Both the position numbers and the translations under genes were made by a program. A stretch of 9,533 nucleotides of DNA, taken from the NCBI GenBank assembly GCA_016280565.1, contig JAEEGY010000147.1:1-9533 (forward strand), given 5' to 3'. Origin of the DNA: Fretibacterium sp. GTDB lineage: Bacteria; Synergistota; Synergistia; Synergistales; Aminobacteriaceae. Of this stretch, positions 7,000-9,533 are shown one piece after another. The number at the start of each line of letters is the position of its first letter. Position 1 is the first letter of the stretch. The notes below the pieces were generated by a model, which made no database searches, was not told the DNA's origin, and saw nothing but the letters and a program-made list of their open reading frames with translations.

Positions 7000-7326
7000 A
7001 TGCAAAGGGCCTTCGTCATCGCCGGGGAGGACAACGTCGCCACCGCGCTGGAGGAGCTTCACCCCGGCGACGTGCAACTGCTGGGGGACGCGGCTTCCTC
7101 CACCGCGGAGGCGGCCGGGGACGTCCCCAAGGGGCATAAACTGGCGCTTCGGGATATCGCCAGGGGCGAAAAGATCATCAAGTACGGCGTCGTCATCGGG
7201 CAGGCCACAGCGGACATCCCCGCCGGCTCCTGGGTCCACCTGCACAACATACAGAGCGTTTATGACGAGAGGAGCAGCCACCTGGATATTCTCACAGGGG
7301 CGCCAAAGGACACGAAATATGAGTGA
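7000..7326 (+). CDS. UxaA-family lyase, small subunit (SAF domain)
   Basis: The 108 residues match the N-terminal domain of altronate dehydratase (UxaA), the small subunit form also seen in SuyA of sulfolactate sulfo-lyase. Diagnostic text is GHKLALRDIARGEKIIKYG (45-63), then IGQATADIPAGSWVHLHN (66-83) with the paired His80 and His82. The start at 7000 has a weak GGGGAC (6990-6995) upstream and lies 13 bp after the SDR stop; the frame is open further 5' inside the SDR gene, but that text is non-homologous shadow. It overlaps the large subunit by 8 bases (ATGAGTGA), which points to translational coupling and a fixed stoichiometry. In E. coli UxaA the two parts are one polypeptide; the split form is common in other phyla. 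Confidence 0.9.
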   Translation: MQRAFVIAGEDNVATALEELHPGDVQLLGDAASSTAEAAGDVPKGHKLALRDIARGEKIIKYGVVIGQATADIPAGSWVHLHNIQSVYDERSSHLDILTGAPKDTKYE

Positions 7327-8533
7327 TTTCAACAACGCATCATGGCTGGGCTACGCCAGGGCCAATGGGACCAAAGGCATTCGGAACCGCGTGCTGGTGA
7401 TCTATACGGTGAAATGCGCCGAGTTCGTGGCGCGGGAGATCGTGGGCCGCAGCGGGAGCCCGGACGTGGAGCTGATCGGTTTTGACGGCTGCACGGACAA
7501 CCAGTACGCCGTGCGGCAGATCATCAGTCTCATCCGGCACCCCAACGTGGGCGCGGTGCTGGCGGTGGGCCTTGGCTGCGAGTATATGCAGCCGGAATGG
7601 CTGGCCAAAATCGCGGCGGAAGAGGGCAAGCCCGCCGAATGGTTCTTTATCCAGGATAAGGGGGGGACAAAGCCCTCCGTCCAACACGGCCTTGAGTGGA
7701 CCCAGTCCGCCCTGGCCGCGCTGAAGGACACGCCGCGAGTCACCATGACGTTTGCCGACCTCATCATCGGCGGGGAGTGCGGCGGCAGCGACTACACCAG
7801 TGGCCTGGCGGGGAACGTGGTGGTTGGCCGTTTCTTTGACCGCCTCATCGAACAGGGCGGCGCAGCGATTTTTGAGGAGATCGTGGAGGCCATCGGCCTG
7901 GACGCTCATCTGCTCTCCCGCGCGGCAAACGATAAGGTTCGGGGCCAGTTGAGGTACACCTACGACAAGGCCCTCGACTATTGCAAGCACGCCCGGCAGT
8001 ACTCCATCAGCCCGGGCAACTTCGCCGGCGGGCTTTCCACCATCGAGGAAAAGAGCATGGGCGCGGTCATCAAGAGCGGGACAAAGCCCATCCAGGGCGT
8101 CCTGAAGGTGTCGGAGAAGCCGTCGTCCCCGGGCCTCTGGCTGCTGGACTCCACGCCGGACCCTTATTACATGGATTTTGGCATCACGAACCCCAGCGAC
8201 AACGAGGGCCTGATGGACCTCACCAGTTGCGGCGCGCACCTGGTCTTTCTGGTGACGGGCCGGGGAAACGTGGTAGGTAATGCCGTGGCCCCCTGTATCA
8301 AAATCACCGGCAACGCGGACACCTACGCCCGCATGGCCGGCGACATGGATTTCAACGCCGGGACGATCCTTGACGGCTCCTGCAGCATAGAGGAAAGCGC
8401 CCTGGACCTGGCCCGGCTGGTGGCTGAAACGGCGTCGGGCGCGCCCAGCAAGAGTGAGGCGCTGGGGCATCACGAATTCCACATCATTTACAAATACCAG
8501 GAGAAGGAAGTTCCCCCGTGTGAAAAAGGATGA
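7319..8533 (+). CDS. UxaA-family lyase, large catalytic subunit (altronate/galactarate dehydratase or SuyB-like)
   Basis: This family eliminates water (altronate, galactarate) or sulfite (sulfolactate, SuyB) next to a carboxylate, using iron. The 404 residues show family landmarks: NRVLVIYTVKCAE (23-35, Cys33), GFDGCTDN (54-61, Cys58), GLGCE (84-88, Cys87), GGECGGSDYTSG (151-162, Cys154), FAGGLSTIEEKSMG, then LTSCGAHLVF and TGRGNVVG. The conserved cysteines fit metal binding. ATG 7319 is supported by AAAGGA (7305-7310) and by the family-typical NGTKGIRN that follows; the frame stays open upstream, but only as shadow of the small subunit and SDR genes. The family contains several specificities and the segment WLLDSTPDPYYMDFG is not one I can assign, so the substrate is left open. 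Last complete gene of the operon. Confidence 0.9.
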   Translation: MSDFNNASWLGYARANGTKGIRNRVLVIYTVKCAEFVAREIVGRSGSPDVELIGFDGCTDNQYAVRQIISLIRHPNVGAVLAVGLGCEYMQPEWLAKIAAEEGKPAEWFFIQDKGGTKPSVQHGLEWTQSALAALKDTPRVTMTFADLIIGGECGGSDYTSGLAGNVVVGRFFDRLIEQGGAAIFEEIVEAIGLDAHLLSRAANDKVRGQLRYTYDKALDYCKHARQYSISPGNFAGGLSTIEEKSMGAVIKSGTKPIQGVLKVSEKPSSPGLWLLDSTPDPYYMDFGITNPSDNEGLMDLTSCGAHLVFLVTGRGNVVGNAVAPCIKITGNADTYARMAGDMDFNAGTILDGSCSIEESALDLARLVAETASGAPSKSEALGHHEFHIIYKYQEKEVPPCEKG

Positions 8534-8624
8534 GGGGCTGACCTGTGCTGCTCACGTCCTGGGCGTGGCGCAGTTCATTGAGGCCATCAAGCGCCTTGTG
8601 TCCCTTCGAATTTTAACCGGCTGA
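8520..8624 (+). pseudogene. 34-codon frame at the operon end, probable truncated next gene
   Basis: A GTG at 8520 overlaps the end of the large-subunit gene by 14 bases and is preceded by AGGAGAAGGAAG (8499-8510), a strong and well-spaced ribosome binding site. It opens MKKDEGLTCAAHVLGVAQFI and stops at TGA 8622-8624 after 34 codons. The start context looks like a genuine coupled operon gene, while the length is too short for an enzyme, so I infer its body was lost at a junction somewhere in about 8530-8620. The alternative is a chance frame antisense to the convergent gene. I do not recognise the sequence. Confidence 0.35.
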
Positions 8625-9533
8625 TTGTCATCAAAACGCGGGGGCTCCTGTTGTTCTTTAAGTTTTTGAAGACCTTCCACCTCCACCTTCGCGCCTTCCC
8701 TGAACTCCACGCTGACGATATTGTCCTTGCTGGCCGCCAACGTCTCTAACATCTTGTCCATTGTTTCGTAGACGAAGTCCTCACCCTCCACGCCGGGCGC
8801 GGCCTTGCCGATCACCGCCGTGATGTTGCCGTCCTCGTCCACGCTGCCGTTGTGGAAGTACGTCACGGTGCTGCCCGGTTCGTTGCTGTGGTCCGGGGCC
8901 TCACCGTCCTTATACGGCTCAAAGGTCTCCACGCCGTCGCTGCCGCCGTCAGTATCACCGGCTGTGGAAACGGCCGCCTTAGAGACTATATTCCCCGTTT
9001 CCGTGACCTTGAGGGACTTTGTAAAGGTGGATCTGCCAGCGTTGTTTTTGGCCTCGACCTTGAAGTCGTAGGTGTGTTCCTGGTACTTATTATTAACCAT
9101 ATTCGGGCGACGCAGTATGAACACTATACTCCCATTGCCGGCCTCGGGTCTATTATTCACTAGTACGCTGTCGAGGCGTGGCAGCCTGGTCTTGTCGCTC
9201 AGGTTCGCATACTCAACGTTTGTCCCCCTCTGTACGCAGAATTTGACCTGCCATCTGCCTGAGGGTAGTGCAATACCCGCCACCCCTGTCGGATGGTTGC
9301 AGGTCCACTTTGACGGCGCCGGTTCCGCGACCTTAAGTTGGAACGTGTGACTGGCTGAGCTTATTTCGTTTTTGGCTTCCACGGTGAATTCAAACGTCCC
9401 GGCTTCGATGGGGACGCCGGAGAGCTTGCCGGTTTTCTTGTCTAACTTCAGGTCCTTGGGCAAGGTTCCGCTGTACGTCCATGTGATGGGGGACAGCCCC
9501 TCGGCGGTCATCTGCGCGCTGTAGGTCGTGCCC
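8552..9533 (-). CDS. C-terminal part of a putative-Ig-domain secreted protein, 5' end outside the window
   Basis: The frame is open to the window edge, so the N-terminus is missing; about 327 residues are visible and the ATG at 9511 is internal. The first 70 or so residues form a putative Ig (He_PIG, cadherin-like) module: ITWTYSGTLPKDLKLDKKTG followed by KLSGVPIEAGTFEFTVEAKN. A second, less regular module ends YDFKVEAKNNAGRSTFTKS. Then comes an acidic Gly/Ser/Asp-rich linker (around 8910-8980) and a last region of unknown fold (ITAVIGKAAPGVEGEDFVYE, then KVEVEGLQKLKEQQE). Such repeats are typical of large exported or surface proteins. The extreme C-terminus (RRLMASMNCATPRT) looks unrelated to the rest and may be read-through into foreign sequence after truncation. 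The gene converges on the operon with no clear terminator between them. Confidence 0.8.
   Translation of the reverse strand, partial: GTTYSAQMTAEGLSPITWTYSGTLPKDLKLDKKTGKLSGVPIEAGTFEFTVEAKNEISSASHTFQLKVAEPAPSKWTCNHPTGVAGIALPSGRWQVKFCVQRGTNVEYANLSDKTRLPRLDSVLVNNRPEAGNGSIVFILRRPNMVNNKYQEHTYDFKVEAKNNAGRSTFTKSLKVTETGNIVSKAAVSTAGDTDGGSDGVETFEPYKDGEAPDHSNEPGSTVTYFHNGSVDEDGNITAVIGKAAPGVEGEDFVYETMDKMLETLAASKDNIVSVEFREGAKVEVEGLQKLKEQQEPPRFDDNQPVKIRRDTRRLMASMNCATPRT

Noticed and set aside
5019..7043. 674-codon open frame on the minus strand
   Set aside because: It lies antisense to the enolase-superfamily and SDR genes, has low-complexity His/Arg/Pro/Gly-rich text with no recognisable domain, and is expected from strong GC bias at third positions.
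7340..8482. 380-codon open frame on the minus strand
   Set aside because: It is antisense to the large lyase subunit, whose plus-strand protein is clearly conserved; the minus frame shows no family text.
1..9533. CRISPR array, tRNA or rRNA genes, complete insertion sequence or integrase
   Set aside because: No regularly spaced repeats, no tRNA-like cloverleaf, no transposase or integrase motif and no terminal inverted repeats were seen on reading both strands.

Overview
The window is a high-GC bacterial chromosome segment. The best guess for the organism is a Synergistota-type anaerobe, possibly close to Fretibacterium. This is inferred from three things together: GC-rich ribosomal and translation genes, a broken AAA-ATPase/PD-(D/E)XK-type gene, and a secreted protein with putative Ig repeats. 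No marker here settles it.

Layout. Positions 1-1010 hold the end of the ribosomal stalk operon: rplJ (L10, start outside the window), rplL (L7/L12) and a clear intrinsic terminator. Positions 1041-1442 encode a small membrane-anchored coiled-coil protein of unknown function, followed by a strong hairpin. Positions 1507-3315 encode a complete LepA (EF4) GTPase, followed by a terminator-like hairpin. Positions 3380-4441 encode an exported S66-family LD-carboxypeptidase. Positions 4488-4865 hold the decayed remnant of an AAA-ATPase-like/nuclease family gene, with an in-frame TGA in its P-loop region and a large internal deletion.

The last 62 bp of lepA (20 codons plus TA of the stop) recur exactly at 5005-5066. 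The ldcA gene and the pseudogene therefore sit between two direct copies of the lepA 3' end. A four-gene operon follows directly after the second copy (5082-8533). It encodes an enolase-superfamily (mandelate racemase-type) sugar-acid enzyme, a short-chain dehydrogenase, and a UxaA-family lyase split into a small SAF-type and a large catalytic subunit. Together these suggest catabolism of a sugar acid or related hydroxyacid; the substrate cannot be read from sequence. A well-placed ribosome binding site and GTG start open a fifth frame at the operon's end, but it stops after 34 codons, as if the operon were cut off there.

From 8552 to the window end the minus strand carries the 3' part of a probable large secreted protein with putative Ig domains, running convergently into the operon.

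The most interesting signals are the perfect lepA-tail duplication, the truncated operon end, and the uncharacterised dehydratase/dehydrogenase/lyase set. Together they suggest that 3315 to about 8620 was assembled by one or more recombination events. A metagenome assembly artefact must be excluded first.
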